Positions 41,956 through 51,566 are shown, numbered from the stretch's first letter. The stretch: DNA of 64,000 nt from Dokdonella fugitiva (GCF_004342425.1 NZ_SLWQ01000011.1:48377-112376); one strand, 5' to 3'. The notes: generated by a model not told the origin, from the letters alone. Translations and numbers: made by a program.

Positions 41956-43542
41956 ATGACTTCGAGCTACGACTACGTCATCGTCGGTGCGGGTTCCGCC
42001 GGCTGCGTGCTCGCGAACCGCCTCAGCGCGAATCCCGCCAGGCGCGTGCTGCTGCTCGAAGCGGGCGGGCGCGACTGGCATCCCTTCATCCACATGCCGG
42101 CCGGGCTCGCCAAGCTCGTCGGCAAGAAGGGCGTCAACTGGGACTACGACACCGAAGCCGAGCCGAACCTCGGCGGGCGGCGCCTGTGGTGGCCGCGCGG
42201 CAAGGTGCTCGGTGGCTCGAGTTCGATCAACGCGATGTGCTACACGCGCGGCGCGCCCGGCGACTACGACGCCTGGGCGCTCGCGAGCGGTGATGCGCGC
42301 TGGGCCTGGAACAACGTGCTGCCCGTGTTCAAGCGCAGCGAAGGCAACGTGCGCGGCGCGAACGCATGGCACGGCGCCGATGGCGAACTCACGGTGTCGC
42401 CGCTGCGCCACCACAACGTGCTGTCGCAGGCGTTCATCGACGCGGCGGTCGACGCGGGCCATGCGCGCAACGACGACTTCAACGCGGACACGCAGGACGG
42501 CTTCGGCTACTACGCGGTGACCCAGCGCAACGGCGCGCGCTGCTCGACCGCGGTCGCATTCCTGCGCCCCGCGCTGGCACGCGCCAATCTCGAGGTGCGC
42601 ACGCGCGCGCTCGCGACGCGCGTCGTGCTCGACGGTGGTCGCGCCGTCGGCGTCGCCTACCGCCATCGCGGCAGGGCGGAACGTGCGGAGGCCGGCTGCG
42701 TGATCCTCGCCGGCGGCGCGATCAATTCGCCGCAGCTACTCATGCTGTCCGGCATCGGACCGGCCGACCACCTGCGCGAGCACGGCATCGCGGTGGCGCT
42801 CGACCGTGCCGGCGTCGGCGCGAACCTGCAGGACCACCTCGACATCTGCACGCTCGTGCGCTCGACCCGCGCGGTCACCTACGACAAGACCAACGACGTC
42901 GCGGTCGCGCTGCGTTTCCTGCTCAGGCGCGACGGCATCGGCAGCTCGAACATCGCCGAAGCGGGCGGCTTCGTGCGCTCGCGGCTCGCACCCGATTCGC
43001 GCTGCGACATCCAGTTCCACTTCGTGCCCGCGCTGCTCGACGACCACGGCCGCCATCGGCTCGACGGCCACGGCTACACCGTGCACGCCTGCAACCTGCG
43101 GCCGAAGAGCCGCGGCACGATCCGCCTGCGCTCGGCCGACCCGGCTGCGCCGGCGGCGATCCACCCGAACTACCTCGGCGACGAGGATGGCTTCGACCTG
43201 CGCATGATGGTCGAAGGCGCACGCCTGTCGCGCGAGATCCTCGCGCAGGACGCGTTCGCGCCGTATCGCGGCGAGGAGATCTTCCCCGGCGCGGATGCGA
43301 AGAGCGACGCCGACCTCGCCGCGTTCGTCCGCCGCAAGGCCGAGACGATCTACCACCCGGTCGGCACCTGCCGCATGGGCAAGGATGACGCGTCCGTCGT
43401 CGACGCGGAGCTGCGCGTGCGCGGCATCGAGGGCCTGCGCGTGGTGGATGCGTCGATCATGCCGACCCTCGTCGGCGGCAACACGAACGCGCCGGTGGTG
43501 ATGATCGCGGAGCGGGCGGCGGAGTTGCTCCTCGCACCCTGA
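41956..43542 (+). CDS. GMC-family FAD oxidoreductase (choline-dehydrogenase-like)
   Basis: 528 aa from ATG 41956 (MTSSYDYVIV). The FAD-binding GAGSAG motif (11-16), the GMC signature GGSSSINAMCYTRG and the second signature GAINSPQLLMLSGIG are present, and the catalytic His lies in YHPVGTCRMG near residue 468. The sequence is close to BetA but no betB, betI or choline transporter is linked, so the alcohol substrate is left open. The upstream region contains a degenerate family A REP. Confidence 0.88.
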   Translation: MTSSYDYVIVGAGSAGCVLANRLSANPARRVLLLEAGGRDWHPFIHMPAGLAKLVGKKGVNWDYDTEAEPNLGGRRLWWPRGKVLGGSSSINAMCYTRGAPGDYDAWALASGDARWAWNNVLPVFKRSEGNVRGANAWHGADGELTVSPLRHHNVLSQAFIDAAVDAGHARNDDFNADTQDGFGYYAVTQRNGARCSTAVAFLRPALARANLEVRTRALATRVVLDGGRAVGVAYRHRGRAERAEAGCVILAGGAINSPQLLMLSGIGPADHLREHGIAVALDRAGVGANLQDHLDICTLVRSTRAVTYDKTNDVAVALRFLLRRDGIGSSNIAEAGGFVRSRLAPDSRCDIQFHFVPALLDDHGRHRLDGHGYTVHACNLRPKSRGTIRLRSADPAAPAAIHPNYLGDEDGFDLRMMVEGARLSREILAQDAFAPYRGEEIFPGADAKSDADLAAFVRRKAETIYHPVGTCRMGKDDASVVDAELRVRGIEGLRVVDASIMPTLVGGNTNAPVVMIAERAAELLLAP

Positions 43543-43619
43543 TGCGCGCGGCGTGGGCCTCGCGGTGGGCCGAGGCCCATCCTACGAGCCGACGCTTGTC
43601 CCCTGCAGGAGGCGCGCGC

Positions 43620-44567
43620 TCAGCCGAGCGCCTTCTCGAGCTCCGGCACCAGCGTGAACAGGTCGCCGACGAGGCCGTAGTCGGCGATCTCGAAGATCGG
43701 CGCTTCGGCGTCCTTGTTGATCGCGACGATCGTGCCGGCGTCCTTGATGCCGGTGAGGTGCTGGATCGCGCCGGAGATGCCGATCGCGATGTACAGGTCC
43801 GGCGCGATGATCTTGCCGGTCTGGCCGATCTGCAGGTCGCTCGGCACGTAGCCCGCGTCGACCGCGGCGCGCGAGGCGCCGACCGCGGCGCCGAGCTTGT
43901 CGGCGAGCGAGTAGATGATCTTGAACGCATCGGACGAGCCGAGCGCGCGGCCGCCGGAGACGACGCGCGCGGCGCTCTGCAGGTCGGGGCGGTCGCTCTT
44001 GCCCTGTTCGAGGCCGACGAAGCGCGTGTGGTTCGGCAGCGCGACGTCGAGCGCGAGTGGCTCGACCGGCGCCGCGTTCGCGCCGGTCGCCGCGGCGGCG
44101 TACGACGCCGTGCGCACGGTACCGACGAGGACCTGGCCCGCGGGCGCCTCGACCGTGACGATCGCGTTGCCGGCGTAGATCGGGCGCTTGAACGTGTGAG
44201 CGCCCTCGACCGCCGAGATGTCCGACACCTGCGCGACGCCGAGCAGCGCGGCGACGCGCGGCAGCACGTCCTTGCCGAACGTCGTCGACGGCGCGAGCAC
44301 GTGCGTGTAGCCGGCCTTCGCGGCGGCGGCGACCTGGGGCGCGTACACCGCGGCGAGCGCGTGCGCGTTCTCGGCGCGCGCGACGGTGAGAACCTTGGCC
44401 ACGCCGTCGATCTTCGACGCTTCCGCCGCGATCGCGGCCGGGTCGGCGGCGAGCACGAGCACGTCGACTGCTTCGGCCTCCATGTCCTTCGCGCAGGTGA
44501 CGCAACGCGCGGTGCCCGGATTCAGCTTGCCGTCGAGGTGTTCGGCGACGATGAGGATCTTGCTCAT
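43620..44567 (-). CDS. etfA: electron transfer flavoprotein alpha subunit
   Basis: 315 aa. It forms a heterodimer with EtfB and holds the FAD that accepts electrons from acyl-CoA dehydrogenases. The C-terminal FAD domain is clear: RVVSGGRALGSSDAFKII, then GQTGKIIAPDLYIAIGISGAIQH and AINKDAEAPIF. It lies downstream of etfB on the same strand, 176 bases apart with a REP family C pair between, so expression may be uncoupled. The partner dehydrogenase FadE and the quinone reductase are also in this window. Confidence 0.96.
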   Translation of the reverse strand: MSKILIVAEHLDGKLNPGTARCVTCAKDMEAEAVDVLVLAADPAAIAAEASKIDGVAKVLTVARAENAHALAAVYAPQVAAAAKAGYTHVLAPSTTFGKDVLPRVAALLGVAQVSDISAVEGAHTFKRPIYAGNAIVTVEAPAGQVLVGTVRTASYAAAATGANAAPVEPLALDVALPNHTRFVGLEQGKSDRPDLQSAARVVSGGRALGSSDAFKIIYSLADKLGAAVGASRAAVDAGYVPSDLQIGQTGKIIAPDLYIAIGISGAIQHLTGIKDAGTIVAINKDAEAPIFEIADYGLVGDLFTLVPELEKALG

Positions 44568-44743
44568 GGATTCGTCCGCTTCCTTATTCGTGTTCCACCG
44601 GCGCGCGGGCCGGGCCTTCGCCTCTCCCGCGTGCGGGGGAGGTCGCGCCGGAGGCGCGGGTGAGGGTTAGGGTGCGGGATCGCACGCTTGCCCTCATCCG
44701 CCTCCGGCACCTTCTCCCGCAAGCGGGAGAAGGGAACAGCCAG
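44568..44743. repeat. REP family C pair between etfB and etfA
   Basis: CTCTCCCGCGTGCGGGGGAG (44622) and CTTCTCCCGCAAGCGGGAGA (44711) form two hairpins separated by a GC-rich stretch. The element sits inside the etf operon and could act as an mRNA processing or stabilising site. Confidence 0.7.
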
Positions 44744-45490
44744 TCACACCAGGCCCTTGGCCTTGAGCGCGGACACGAGTTCCGCGACGTCCTTGGCCAT
44801 CACGCCCTTGCTGCGCTTGGCCGGCGGGGCGTAGTGCGTGGTCTTGAGGTGGTCGCCCGACTCGACGCCGAGGCTCGCGAACTCGATCGTCTCGATCGGC
44901 TTCGCCTTCGCCTTCATGATGTCGGGCAGCTTGATGAAGCGCGGCTCGTTGAGGCGCAGGTCCGTCGTGATAACGGCCGGCAGGTCCACCTCGATCGTCT
45001 CGAGACCGGCGTCGACTTCGCGCGTGACCTTCGCCGCATTGCCCGCGACCTCGACCTTCGAGGCGAACGTCGCCTGCGGGCGGTCCCACAGCGCGGCGAG
45101 CATCTGGCCGGTCTGGTTGCAATCGTCGTCGATCGCCTGCTTGCCGAGCAGCACGATCTGCGGCTGCTCCTTCTCGACGAGCTTGAGCAGCGCGCGCGCC
45201 GCGGTGAGCGGCTGGATCGCCTCGCTCGTGACGACGTGGATCGCGCGGTTCGCGCCCATCGCGAGGCCGTTGCGGATGTGCGCCTGCGCATCGGCGGGGC
45301 CGATCGTCGCGACGACCACTTCGGTCGCGATGCCCTGCTCGCGCAGGCGCAGCGCTTCCTCGAGCGCGATGTCGTCGAACGGATTGGCCGACAGCTTGAC
45401 GCCGTCGGTGACCACGCCGGTACCGTCCGGCTTGACCTGGATGCGCACGTTGTAGTCGACGACGCGCTTGTAACCGACCAGGATCTTCAT
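44744..45490 (-). CDS. etfB: electron transfer flavoprotein beta subunit
   Basis: 248 aa from ATG 45490 (MKILVGYKRV); the longer frame includes the repeat region. It binds AMP and partners EtfA. Typical features are VVDYNVRIQVKPDGTGV, NPFDDIALEEALRL and LLGKQAIDDDCNQTGQMLAALW, with the signature VEVDLPAVITTDLRLNEPR region. First gene of etfBA. Confidence 0.96.
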   Translation of the reverse strand: MKILVGYKRVVDYNVRIQVKPDGTGVVTDGVKLSANPFDDIALEEALRLREQGIATEVVVATIGPADAQAHIRNGLAMGANRAIHVVTSEAIQPLTAARALLKLVEKEQPQIVLLGKQAIDDDCNQTGQMLAALWDRPQATFASKVEVAGNAAKVTREVDAGLETIEVDLPAVITTDLRLNEPRFIKLPDIMKAKAKPIETIEFASLGVESGDHLKTTHYAPPAKRSKGVMAKDVAELVSALKAKGLV

Positions 45491-46185
45491 CGGGTGTCGA
45501 ACCTCGCTGGGGAAGCCGCGCGGCGCGGGGCCGGCGCAAAGAAGCGCGATTTTAGCGGAAAAGCCGGCCGGCGCGGACTGCGGCGGCGCGCCGCGGTTCT
45601 CGACCGGCGTTTTCCACAGGCGGCGTGGACAGGCCTGTGGACAACCCGTGGGTGGGGGTACGGACACGCCCGCGCCATGCGGCTGTCAAGTGGATTGCGC
45701 AGAAAGCGACCAGTCGACGAGGTCGCGATGCGATGTCGTCGTCGCGCCCGGGATGGTGATGCGCACGGGCGCGGAGCGGCGCGTTTTCCACAGCTCGCGT
45801 GGATGGCCCTGTGGACAAGCTCTGGATCGAAGTACGGAAACGACGCGCTGGCGCGGATGTCAAGCGGGGGTGGGCAAAGGTTGACCAGTGCGGCGCCCTG
45901 CACGGAGATTTTGAGGGCTAAAGCCGAAGCGCATCCGGCTGCGGCCGCTCCACGGAAGCATTTCATCCGTTCGCCCTCGAGGGCGGGCGCTTCGACCCCG
46001 CCGCTTCGCGGCTGCGCCCAGCGCAAACGGAAACGGGGCGGTGTTCCGGCCGGCAAAGCCGGTTGCTCCCGCGAGAAGCCGTGCGCGTTGACGCCTCCGC
46101 CTTCAAGGCGATGGTGTCCCGCAAGCCCTGTGGCGTTCGGGCCATCGCCAGACCCTCCCCTTGAAGGGAAGGGCCTTGATCCGGC
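45491..46185. other. intergenic region with two duplicated units bearing facing TTNTCCACA boxes
   Basis: No gene in 695 bases. Two diverged direct copies of a unit of about 105 bp (45607-45715, 45782-45892) each start with TTTTCCACA (45610, 45784) and have the facing TGTGGACAA (45636, 45810), with exactly 17 bases between in both. Shared blocks also include GTACGGA, TGTCAAG and GACCAGT. The rest (45900-46185) contains CTTCGCGGCTGCG-type short palindromes and AGGGAAGGG, without clear function. Confidence 0.65.
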
Positions 46186-47094
46186 CTACGCCCTGCGTTC
46201 ACCTGCGCGCGCGATCACCGCAGCGGCGAAGCGCGCGGCGGAACCGGGCGCATGCGCGAAGAACAGCGACGGCTCGGCCAGCTCGAGTTCGAGCAGTCGC
46301 GGCGAACCGTCGGCGTCGTGGATGAGGTCGACGCGCGCGTAGAGCAGCGGGTCGCCGGGCAGCAGGTGCTGCACGGCTGCGAGCGTCGCCGTCGCGAGCG
46401 CGCGTTCGGCCTCGCCCGGCGCCCGCGGCGTGATGTCCTCGGCCGCGAACAGCGCGTCGGTCGGGCCGTCGCCGCGGCGCAGCAGCGGGCCCTTGCGGAT
46501 CGCGTGGCTGTAGGCGCCATCGAAGTGGATGAGCGCGGTTTCGCCGTGGTCGTCGACGCGCTCGAGGTAGGGCTGCAGCAGCACGCTGCGGCGCGCGTCG
46601 AGCAGGCGCGCGACGTGCGCGACCGCGGCATCGCGGTTGGCGCGCGCGTGGCGCTGGGCGTCGCGCGAGCCGGCGCCGACGCTCGGCTTGACCACGAACT
46701 CGGCCGCGTCGGTGCCGGCGAGGAACGCGTCGAGCGCGGCCGCCGCGTCTTCATCGGGTTCGACGAACGTGCTCGGCACGATCGCCACGCCCGCGCGTTC
46801 GAGTTCGGCGAGGTAGTGCTTGTCGGTGTTCCAGCGCAGCACGGCGAGTGGATTGCACAGCTGCGTGCACGTGGCGACGCGGGTCGCCCAGTCGAGGAAC
46901 TCGGGCAGGCGCTCGGCGTAGTCCCAGGTCGAGCGCAGCAGGGCGAGGTCGAAGCGGTTCCAGTCGACCGCCGGGTCGTCCCAGTCGACGATGACGACCC
47001 CGGCTCCGGCGGCGCGCAGCGCGGCATCGAGCGGCGCGAGGTCTTCGTCGAGCGGGCGGGCGGCGGCGACGGAGACGAGGGCGATCAGCGGCAT
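46186..47094 (-). CDS. ATP-grasp domain protein
   Basis: 302 aa from ATG 47094. The fold is recognisable from the N-terminal Rossmann part (IALVSVAAARPLDED, LLRSTWDYAERLPEFL), the central WNTDKHYLAELERAGVAIVP and the metal-binding end DLIHDADGSPRLLELELAEPSLFF. Such proteins ligate a carboxylate to an amine using ATP; this branch resembles RimK/glutathione-synthetase-like and cycloserine-pathway ligases. No pathway partner is nearby. It is divergent from the GGDEF gene. Confidence 0.82.
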   Translation of the reverse strand: MPLIALVSVAAARPLDEDLAPLDAALRAAGAGVVIVDWDDPAVDWNRFDLALLRSTWDYAERLPEFLDWATRVATCTQLCNPLAVLRWNTDKHYLAELERAGVAIVPSTFVEPDEDAAAALDAFLAGTDAAEFVVKPSVGAGSRDAQRHARANRDAAVAHVARLLDARRSVLLQPYLERVDDHGETALIHFDGAYSHAIRKGPLLRRGDGPTDALFAAEDITPRAPGEAERALATATLAAVQHLLPGDPLLYARVDLIHDADGSPRLLELELAEPSLFFAHAPGSAARFAAAVIARAGERRA

Positions 47095-47249
47095 GGCGTT
47101 CGACGTTCCAGCGGGAGGACGGAGCGGCGAGCGTAGCCGATCCGCGAACCCGCCCGCAGCGCGGCGTGCCGACGCGGCCGGGGCGTGCGAGGATACGCGC
47201 GCGCCAGGGGGCGCCAAGGGGAGGGGTGCCGCCGTGCGGCGCCGTGCGC

Positions 47250-48482
47250 ATGCGCCTTCGACTCACGTTCAATCTGATCCTCGTCGCGGTCTTCGTGATC
47301 GGCATCCTCGTCGCGGGCTGGCACTACCACGCGCAGCTGCAACGCGACGCGATGGACGAAGTGCGGCACAACTCGCAGGTGCTCATGGAAACGGCACTGG
47401 CGATCCGCAGCTACACCACCGACCAGATCAAGCCGCACCTCGATCCGCTCAATGCCGAACGTTTCCTGCCGCAGACCGTGCCCGCGTTCGCCGCGACCGA
47501 GACGCTGCACCGGCTGAGCGACCGCTATCCCGGCTACGTCTACAAGGAGTCGGTGCTCAACCCGACCAATCCGCGTGATCGCGCGAGCGAGTGGGAGCGC
47601 TCGCTGATCGAGCAGTTCCGTGCCGACGCCGGGCTCGGCGAGCTCAGCGGCATCCACGGCGACGGCGTCGAGCAGTCGATGTACGTCGCGCGGCCGATCA
47701 CGATCAAGCAGGGCGCCTGCCTCGCCTGCCACAGCACGCCGGAAGCCGCGCCGGCGACGATGCGCGCGGTGTACGGCGACGCGAACGGCTTCGGCTGGAA
47801 GCAGGACGAGACGGTCGGCATGCAACTCGTGCGCGTGCCGGTGCTGTACCCGCTCGAGAAGGCGCGGCGCGCGTTCAATACCTTCATGCTGTCGCTGCTG
47901 GCCGTGTTCGCGTTGATGTTCGCCGGCCTCAACCTCGCGCTGGAGCGGCTCGTGATCGTGCCGATGGCGCGCGTGAATCGCCGCCTCGAGGAACTGGCGA
48001 CGAAGGACTTCCTCACCGACCTCGTCAACCGCCGCCGCTTCTTCGAGCGGCTCGAGGTGGACATGGCCGAGGCGCGCATCAAGCACCTCGGCCTGTCGGT
48101 GATCATCTTCGACCTCGACTTCTTCAAGCGCATCAACGACACGTTCGGCCACGACAGCGGCGATTCGGTGCTGCGCAACACCGCATTGCGCGTGCGCGAG
48201 CTGCTGCGCAGCTCCGACTGCGCGGCGCGCTTCGGCGGCGAGGAGTTCATCATCCTGCTGCGCGAGACGCGCATCGACGCCGCGCTGGCGATCGCCGAGG
48301 CGGTGCGCGGCAAGATCGCGGGTGCACCGTACGAGATCGTCGGCCCGGTGAGCGCGAGCTTCGGCGTCGCCGAATGGAACCATCGCGAGGACGCGCGCGA
48401 GCTCATCAACCGCGCCGACAAGGCGCTCTACCAGGCCAAGCAGGACGGCCGCAACCGGGTCGTGCGCGCTTCGGATACCTGA
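47250..48482 (+). CDS. diguanylate cyclase with periplasmic c-haem (Tll0287/DUF3365-like) sensor
   Basis: 410 aa from ATG 47250. Helix 1 (about 6-24) and helix 2 (about 213-237) frame a periplasmic domain of DUF3365 type that holds a CxxCH haem attachment site (C157-C160-H161 in GACLACHS). The cytoplasmic GGDEF domain has GGEEF at 329-333 and an RSSD inhibitory site (320-323) five residues earlier, so it should make c-di-GMP with product feedback. Haem ligation suggests sensing of redox state or a gas. No EAL domain is attached. Confidence 0.9.
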   Translation: MRLRLTFNLILVAVFVIGILVAGWHYHAQLQRDAMDEVRHNSQVLMETALAIRSYTTDQIKPHLDPLNAERFLPQTVPAFAATETLHRLSDRYPGYVYKESVLNPTNPRDRASEWERSLIEQFRADAGLGELSGIHGDGVEQSMYVARPITIKQGACLACHSTPEAAPATMRAVYGDANGFGWKQDETVGMQLVRVPVLYPLEKARRAFNTFMLSLLAVFALMFAGLNLALERLVIVPMARVNRRLEELATKDFLTDLVNRRRFFERLEVDMAEARIKHLGLSVIIFDLDFFKRINDTFGHDSGDSVLRNTALRVRELLRSSDCAARFGGEEFIILLRETRIDAALAIAEAVRGKIAGAPYEIVGPVSASFGVAEWNHREDARELINRADKALYQAKQDGRNRVVRASDT

Positions 48483-48505
48483 GCGCGGCGCAGCGGCGGC
48501 GAGGT

Positions 48506-50062
48506 TCAGTCGAAGCCGTCCTCGAAAACGGGATCGACGACGACTTCGACCGCGCCGGCGTCGCAGCCCGCGCCTTGCGGGCGGGCGAAGCCGCGCTGGT
48601 CGCTGCTCTGCGTGCAGTCCAGGGGCGCGATCATGTCGATCGCGGCGCTGCCGGGCCCGGGCAGCATCGTCGGCGTCGCACCGCCGTTGTCCTGCAACGG
48701 GCCGAGCGCGTCGCTCGCGCTCGAGATCAGGTTGCCGCTTCCGGTCCACGCGACGCTCGCGGCGATGTCGCTACCGGCGGGCGCGTGGTTGCCCGAGACG
48801 ATCGACCGGGTGATCGTCGCGCTGCCGGCGCCGTAGACGCCGCCGCTGCCACCGATGCCTCCGCCGCCCGCCGCGCCATCGGCCTGGTTGAGCGACAGCG
48901 TCGCGTGGTCGAGCGCGAGCGTGCCGGTCGAGGCGAGGGCGAAGCCGCCGCCGCCGCGGTTGCAGTGGTTGCCGGCGATCGTGCTGTTGATCGCGGCGGC
49001 GGCGCCTTCCACCAGTGCGCCGGCGCCGTAGTAGCGCGCCGCATTGCCGTGCAACGTGCTGCCGGCGAGGGTGAGCGTGCCGCCCGCGACGTGCAACCCG
49101 CCGCCGTGGTAGTAGGCCTCGTTGCCGCCGACGACGCTGCGCGTGATCGTCGCGGTGCCGTTCGACTGGATGCCGCCGCCGAGCTTGGCCGTGTTGCCGC
49201 TGATCGTGCTGTCGACGACGTCGAGCGTGCCGTCGGCGCGGATGCCGCCGCCGCCGCCGACCGGCCACACCGAGTTGTTGCTGATCGTGCTCGCGCCGAT
49301 CGTCACGTGCCCGCCCTGCGAAGCGAGCCCGCCGCCGTGGTAGGCCGTGTTGGCGTCGATCGTGCTGCGCGTGAGGACGACCGCGCCGGTCGACGAGGCG
49401 ATGCCGCCGCCGACGTTGTTCGCCTGGTTGAGGCGCACCGCGCTGTCGACGAGCACGAGGTCCGCCGCTTCCATGCAGATGCCGCCGCCGTCGGCGCGCC
49501 CGTTGCAGAGGCCGGCGCCGGCGTGACCGTTGCGGATCGTGACGCCCGCGAGGCGGAGCGTGCCACCCGCGGCGGCGGTGTCGCGCAGGATGCCGAACGC
49601 GTGGGTCGCGCCGTTCGGACGCTCGATCGAGACGCCGCCGGGGTACTGGTTCGCACCGTCGCCGCGCCATGCACTGGCGTCGATCACGAGGTGGCCGGCG
49701 CTGACCACGAGCGAGCCGCCGAGCATGCCGCTCGCGTCGTCCGAATCGGCGAGCGCGATGGTGCCGGGCGTCGGTGCGCCGGTGATCGCCGACGCGGCGA
49801 ACGTGATCGTGTCGCCGTCGCCGAATGCGGCGCCGGTGTTCGCGCAGGCGCCCTTCAACGTGCCGTCGTTCATCGACAGGATCGCCTGGCGCAGCGTGCA
49901 GGTCGTCGTCGCGGAGGGATCGGCGTCGTCGGGAGAGGTGACCGCGATCGTCGCGGCCTGCGCCGGTAACGCGCTGGAACCGATCAGCAGCGCAGCGGTG
50001 ATCGCGCGCTGCAGGCGCGTCCGGTGCAGTGAGGATGGAGCTCGGGGCGAGGGCGGGCGCAC
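48506..50062 (-). CDS. secreted parallel-beta-helix protein ending in VFEDGFD
   Basis: 518 aa from GTG 50062, preceded by AGAGG; no ATG is available near the signal peptide (LQRAITAALLIGSSALPAQA). It opens with a CSLREA-like segment (TTTCTLRQAILSMNDG) and then repeats short G-G-x-I/L turns (GGGIASSTGAVVL, GGGIRADGTLDVV, GGGIQSNGTATIT) of a right-handed beta helix, as in polymorphic outer-membrane proteins, followed by a DQRGFARPQGAGCDAGAVEV choice-of-anchor segment. The last seven residues, VFEDGFD, are the shared C-terminal motif. Extracellular or surface-bound; function unknown. Confidence 0.85.
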   Translation of the reverse strand: MRPPSPRAPSSLHRTRLQRAITAALLIGSSALPAQAATIAVTSPDDADPSATTTCTLRQAILSMNDGTLKGACANTGAAFGDGDTITFAASAITGAPTPGTIALADSDDASGMLGGSLVVSAGHLVIDASAWRGDGANQYPGGVSIERPNGATHAFGILRDTAAAGGTLRLAGVTIRNGHAGAGLCNGRADGGGICMEAADLVLVDSAVRLNQANNVGGGIASSTGAVVLTRSTIDANTAYHGGGLASQGGHVTIGASTISNNSVWPVGGGGGIRADGTLDVVDSTISGNTAKLGGGIQSNGTATITRSVVGGNEAYYHGGGLHVAGGTLTLAGSTLHGNAARYYGAGALVEGAAAAINSTIAGNHCNRGGGGFALASTGTLALDHATLSLNQADGAAGGGGIGGSGGVYGAGSATITRSIVSGNHAPAGSDIAASVAWTGSGNLISSASDALGPLQDNGGATPTMLPGPGSAAIDMIAPLDCTQSSDQRGFARPQGAGCDAGAVEVVVDPVFEDGFD

Positions 50063-50322
50063 GCGGAAACCTCTCTGGATGGCGGGTCGGCACCGACCGG
50101 GGGGCGCGGTGCGTATTCCTTTTACGCGCAAGCGTGCGACAAACCCGCAGGGTCTCGTCGTTCAGGCGAATGCCGGAGTCGGGCTTCCTGCTGTTCGGTG
50201 GCTCGGAGGCACGGGCGCCGCATTTGTTGGAACGACGAACGCCGGGGACGACGAACGCGGGGGCGGCGGCGTCGGGCGTGCAGCAGCTACCATGGCGTGA
50301 CGCCGATCGTGGAAAAACCACA
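50063..50322. other. intergenic region between beta-helix gene and pldA
   Basis: 260 bases holding the promoters of two divergent genes. A short block GTCGTTCAGGCGAATGCCGG (50156-50175) is seen, but no confident promoter or repeat. Confidence 0.4.
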
Positions 50323-51399
50323 ATGCTCCGATCCACCGCTGTCCTGGCGGTCGTGCTGCTCGCGGCCGCCGCGCGCGTAGCCGCGCAGAGCCCCGACCCA
50401 CTCGACATCCGCGCCTGCACCGCGATCGACAACGATGCGCAGCGGCTCGCCTGCTACGACCGCGCGACGCATCGCGACGATCGCGAAGCGCAGCGTGCCG
50501 CTGACGCGCGCATGCGCAGCAGTGGCGTGTTCGCCCAGCCCGACGTGGCCGCGGCGGCCCCGGCGAACGACGCGGCGTCGTCGCGAACGGGATCGCAGCT
50601 CGATCGCCGCTGGGAACTCGACCCGGCGAGCAAGCTTGGCACGTTCAACCTGCGCAGCTACCGGCCCGTCTACGCGATGCCGTTCTTCGCGACGAGCAAG
50701 CTCAACACGCAGCCGCGCAGCCCCAATCCGAACAACACCGTGGGCGAGCGCGCGCACCTCGACAACATCGAGGCGAAGTTCCAGCTGAGCCTGAAGACGA
50801 AGGTGCTGCAGGACGTGTTCGGCGCGGGCGACCTCTGGGTCGGCTACACCCAGTCCTCGCGCTGGCAGGTCTACGACAAGGACGAGTCGAGGCCGTTCCG
50901 CGAAACCGACTACGAGCCGGAAGCGCTGCTCGTGTTCGGCACGAACTACCGCGTACTCGGCTGGGACGCACGCCTGTTCGACGTCGGCATCAACCACCAG
51001 TCGAACGGACGCAGCGATCCGTACTCGCGCAGCTGGAACCGCATCGTCGCCGACATCGGCCTCGAACGCGGCGACTGGACGATCGTGCTGCGGCCGTGGT
51101 GGCGCATTCCGGAATCACGCGGAGACGACAACAACCGCGACATCGGCGACTACGTCGGCCGCGGCGAAGTGCAGCTCGTGCGCAACTGGAACGACCAGAC
51201 GTTCGGCCTGACGGTGCGCCATTCGCTGCGCGGTGGCGACGCGAATCACGGTTCGGCGCGCTTCAGCTGGAGCGTGCCGCTCGCTGGCAGCCTGCGTGGC
51301 TACGTCGAGCTGTTCCACGGCTACGGCGAGAGCCTGATCGACTACAACCACGAGGCGACCTATCTCGGCGTCGGCCTGTCGCTGCTCGACTGGTATTGA
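50323..51399 (+). CDS. pldA: outer-membrane phospholipase A (OMPLA)
   Basis: 358 aa with a signal peptide (VLLAAAARVAAQ). It hydrolyses phospholipids that reach the outer leaflet of the outer membrane. The active-site signature NHQSNGRSDPYSRSWNR gives catalytic H225, S227 and N239, as in E. coli PldA, and the 12-strand barrel ends in an aromatic C terminus (LSLLDWY). A mature N-terminal extension (residues 22-100) with DIRACTAIDNDAQRLACYDR is common in Xanthomonadales-type enzymes. Start at ATG 50323. Confidence 0.92.
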   Translation: MLRSTAVLAVVLLAAAARVAAQSPDPLDIRACTAIDNDAQRLACYDRATHRDDREAQRAADARMRSSGVFAQPDVAAAAPANDAASSRTGSQLDRRWELDPASKLGTFNLRSYRPVYAMPFFATSKLNTQPRSPNPNNTVGERAHLDNIEAKFQLSLKTKVLQDVFGAGDLWVGYTQSSRWQVYDKDESRPFRETDYEPEALLVFGTNYRVLGWDARLFDVGINHQSNGRSDPYSRSWNRIVADIGLERGDWTIVLRPWWRIPESRGDDNNRDIGDYVGRGEVQLVRNWNDQTFGLTVRHSLRGGDANHGSARFSWSVPLAGSLRGYVELFHGYGESLIDYNHEATYLGVGLSLLDWY

Positions 51400-51566
51400 T
51401 CGCGCGCGCCCGGCTCGCGCCGCGGCGCCGACATGGCGCCAACATGTAAAGGCACGCCTTCGCCGCAACTGCGCGGAAGGGGGCGAATGGGAATCGTGCC
51501 CATAATGCCCGCGCATCGCCGCGCGGCGGTGCCGCGCCGCTCGGGCGCGTCTCACAGGGGACAATC

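Noticed and set aside
45487..46056. 189-codon minus-strand frame upstream of etfB
   Set aside because: Crosses the duplicated TTNTCCACA units; composition resembles noncoding DNA.
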